A DNA stretch of 21,595 nucleotides from JBGCED01 sp045106055 (GTDB taxonomy: Bacteria > Pseudomonadota > Alphaproteobacteria > CBDDJK01), in NCBI GenBank assembly GCA_045106055.1, contig JBGCED010000139.1:1-21595 (forward strand). Direction: 5' to 3'. The notes beneath the pieces were generated by a model, which saw only the letters and a program-made list of their open reading frames with translations, did not search any database and was not told where the DNA came from. Made by a program: the position numbers and the translations under genes. Positions 20,392-21,595 of the stretch are shown piece by piece. How positions within the stretch are numbered: position 1 is the stretch's first letter; each line of letters begins with the position of its first letter.

Positions 20392-21330
20392 GTGAAAATC
20401 AAATCCTATGCAACTGATATTTGGCATGTGGGAATCATCAATGCCCCGATTGACCGCACCTTAAAGCATGATTTCAAGCTTGAAACCCAACAGATAATAT
20501 GGCTGCCACAACAAAAGCCATTTTGCTTTATTGCGGATCCATTTGGCATAAAATGGCAGGATCAATATTATATTTTTGTTGAATATTATGATTTTAAGGT
20601 AAAAATTGGTGAGATTCATTGCTATCAATATTCTGCCAAGCTTGAATATATACGCCGCGATCTTGTTCTTAAAAAGCGTCATCATTTGTCATATCCCTAT
20701 ATTTTTCAAGATCAAGGCACGCTTTATATGTTGCCTGAAATGCATAAAAACGGCGTTCAGCGCCTTTATCGCGCGGTTGATTTTCCCTATAAATTTGAGG
20801 CTTGCGGCGCGCCTTTGCTGCCTTATCCGATCATTGATCCTGCGCTTATATTTTATCAAGATCGTTATTGGTTATTTTATACCAAAACACGCGCGGATGA
20901 ACCGTTGCATGAACGGGCAAATTTATATGCCGCCTATGCGGATCATCTGGAAGGACCCTATATTGCGCATGATTTAAACCCAATAAGAACCAATTTGGCG
21001 GATTCCAGAATGGGCGGAACGCCGTTTATCGGCGATGATGGCGCGCTTTATTTGCCAATGCAAGATTGCACAATAGGTTATGGCGAGGCAATTAATATTC
21101 TAAGAATCAATCAATTAACCCCTGATCATTTTGATGCGCAGCCTGTAAAAAGCCTAAGCCCTTCATCCCTTGCGGTCTATCATCAAGGAATGCACACTCT
21201 ATCTGCTTGCGGTGATATTACGCTGATTGATGCAAAATATATTAATCAATCATCCCAAAGGCGCATAATTGATCTTCAGCGTAAAATAAAACGAACCCTA
21301 TCGTTAAATTTCAGACAGTGGTTTCCTTAG
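20392..21330 (+). CDS. GINT1 N-terminal-like beta-propeller protein (putative glycan-active)
   Basis: This encodes a 312-residue protein matching the family named after the N-terminal domain of plant glucosamine inositolphosphorylceramide transferase 1. It has a WHVGIINAPI start (11-20), FIADPFGIKWQDQYYIFVEYYD (46-67), HHLSYPYIFQDQGTLYMLPE (97-116), IIDPALIFYQDRYWLFYTK (147-165), SRMGGTPFIGDDGALYLPMQD (205-225) and a weaker fifth unit near GMHTLSAC. These repeats, with aspartates in blade edges, suggest a five-bladed propeller like that of GH43/GH68 proteins. There is no signal peptide, so it is probably cytoplasmic. Bacterial homologues occur in polysaccharide or sugar-nucleotide loci, often fused to a formyltransferase-like domain; here it stands alone. 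It begins with GTG and is the last gene of the pgsA operon. Its function is not known. Confidence 0.7.
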   Translation: MKIKSYATDIWHVGIINAPIDRTLKHDFKLETQQIIWLPQQKPFCFIADPFGIKWQDQYYIFVEYYDFKVKIGEIHCYQYSAKLEYIRRDLVLKKRHHLSYPYIFQDQGTLYMLPEMHKNGVQRLYRAVDFPYKFEACGAPLLPYPIIDPALIFYQDRYWLFYTKTRADEPLHERANLYAAYADHLEGPYIAHDLNPIRTNLADSRMGGTPFIGDDGALYLPMQDCTIGYGEAINILRINQLTPDHFDAQPVKSLSPSSLAVYHQGMHTLSACGDITLIDAKYINQSSQRRIIDLQRKIKRTLSLNFRQWFP

Positions 21331-21366
21331 AATAGCGGCTTCCTTAGAACAGCGGTTTCCTTAGAT
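21316..21366. repeat. 17-bp tandem repeat, three copies, at the stop of the GINT1-like gene
   Basis: The units are CAGTGGTTTCCTTAGAA, TAGCGGCTTCCTTAGAA and CAGCGGTTTCCTTAGAT (21316-21332, 21333-21349, 21350-21366). The gene's TAG is in the first unit. Because 17 is not a multiple of three, the repeated CCTTAG puts a TAG in each of the three + frames in turn. Confidence 0.95.
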
Positions 21367-21371
21367 ATGTT

Positions 21372-21479
21372 TTAATCTTCGTTAAAGCGGGCGCGGTCTT
21401 GGGGATCATCCAGCAAGGCAAGCATGATTTTTTTAAACCCGTCCACCGCTTGCCCGCGCACCAGATTCTTACCCATCAT
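21372..21479 (-). CDS. Possible small ORF of 35 codons downstream of ssb
   Basis: On the - strand a frame starts ATG-ATG at 21479 and ends with TAA at 21372, encoding a 35-residue peptide that begins MMGKNLVRGQAVDG and ends DDPQDRARFNED. It starts 5 bp after the ssb stop. Composition is protein-like (an amphipathic FKKIMLALLDD helix and a charged tail), but no strong ribosome-binding site precedes it and I recognise no family. It could be a small protein co-transcribed with ssb, a gene remnant, or chance. Confidence 0.3.
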   Translation of the reverse strand: MMGKNLVRGQAVDGFKKIMLALLDDPQDRARFNED

Positions 21480-21484
21480 ATTGC

Positions 21485-21595
21485 TTAAAAGGGAATATCA
21501 TCATCAAGATCATTGGCGGATGATCCGATATTGCTGCCGCCTTTGACATTATTTTGATTGCCAGATGATGCTTGGCTGGAAGTCCCGCCATAACC
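21485..21595 (-). CDS. ssb: Single-stranded DNA-binding protein, C-terminal part (gene runs off the window)
   Basis: Read on the - strand, the last 111 bases encode 36 residues and a TAA. They start GYGGTSSQASSGNQ, a Gly/Ser/Asn/Gln-rich linker, and end NDLDDDIPF. The acidic DDDIPF tip is the classic SSB C-terminal peptide through which SSB recruits repair and replication proteins such as Exo I, RecQ, PriA and the DNA polymerase III chi subunit. The OB-fold DNA-binding domain lies beyond the window. The gene converges on the GINT1-like gene with about 150 bp between their stops. Confidence 0.92.
   Translation of the reverse strand, partial: GYGGTSSQASSGNQNNVKGGSNIGSSANDLDDDIPF

Overview
The window looks like an ordinary chromosomal segment of a flagellated alphaproteobacterium. 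The evidence is a BamF/DUF3035-type lipoprotein next to paired M16 peptidases, an alphaproteobacterial-type flagellin, the metG-tatD pair, a DmdC-like long acyl-CoA dehydrogenase and an alphaproteobacterial-style family-4 uracil-DNA glycosylase. Base composition is moderate in genes and AT-rich between them. A marine SAR116-like lineage is possible, but this is only an impression. No tRNA, rRNA, insertion sequence, CRISPR array or prophage is visible.

Layout. (1) 1-497, + strand: end of a KefB/KefC-type K+/H+ antiporter (RCK domain). (2) 591-7321, - strand: flagellin, then a bamF - M16 catalytic - M16 non-catalytic - DUF1285 run, then cpoB and a FlaG-like gene, with candidate promoters before cpoB and flaG. 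(3) 7322-8172: a 465-base gene-poor stretch, then a small unknown gene on the - strand that shares overlapping -35 boxes with the divergent UDG gene. (4) 8173-9195, + strand: a divergent family-4 UDG with an expanded hexapeptide repeat; it overlaps ispA tail to tail by 6 bp. (5) 15264-9190, - strand: a tightly packed metG - tatD - yeeZ-like - acyl-CoA dehydrogenase - ispA operon with TGA-overlapping GTG and TTG starts. (6) 16382-15333, - strand: a BMP-family solute-binding protein. (7) 16597-21330, + strand: pgsA - moeA - moaD - moaE - GNAT - tag-like - GINT1_N-like gene, closely spaced and probably one operon. (8) the 3' end of ssb on the - strand, with a possible 35-codon ORF after it.

The genes are mostly housekeeping: envelope assembly (BamF, M16 pair, CpoB), motility (flagellin, FlaG), translation (MetRS), isoprenoid and phospholipid synthesis (IspA, PgsA), molybdopterin synthesis (MoaD, MoaE, MoeA) and base-excision repair (UDG, Tag).

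No new defence or mobile system was found. The most unusual signal is spread through the window: at least nine short tandem duplications (8-25 bp units). Four of them lie on or beside stop codons, one lies at a start codon, and those inside genes have units divisible by three while the others do not. The second point of interest is the UDG, which departs from both catalytic motifs and carries one of these expansions.
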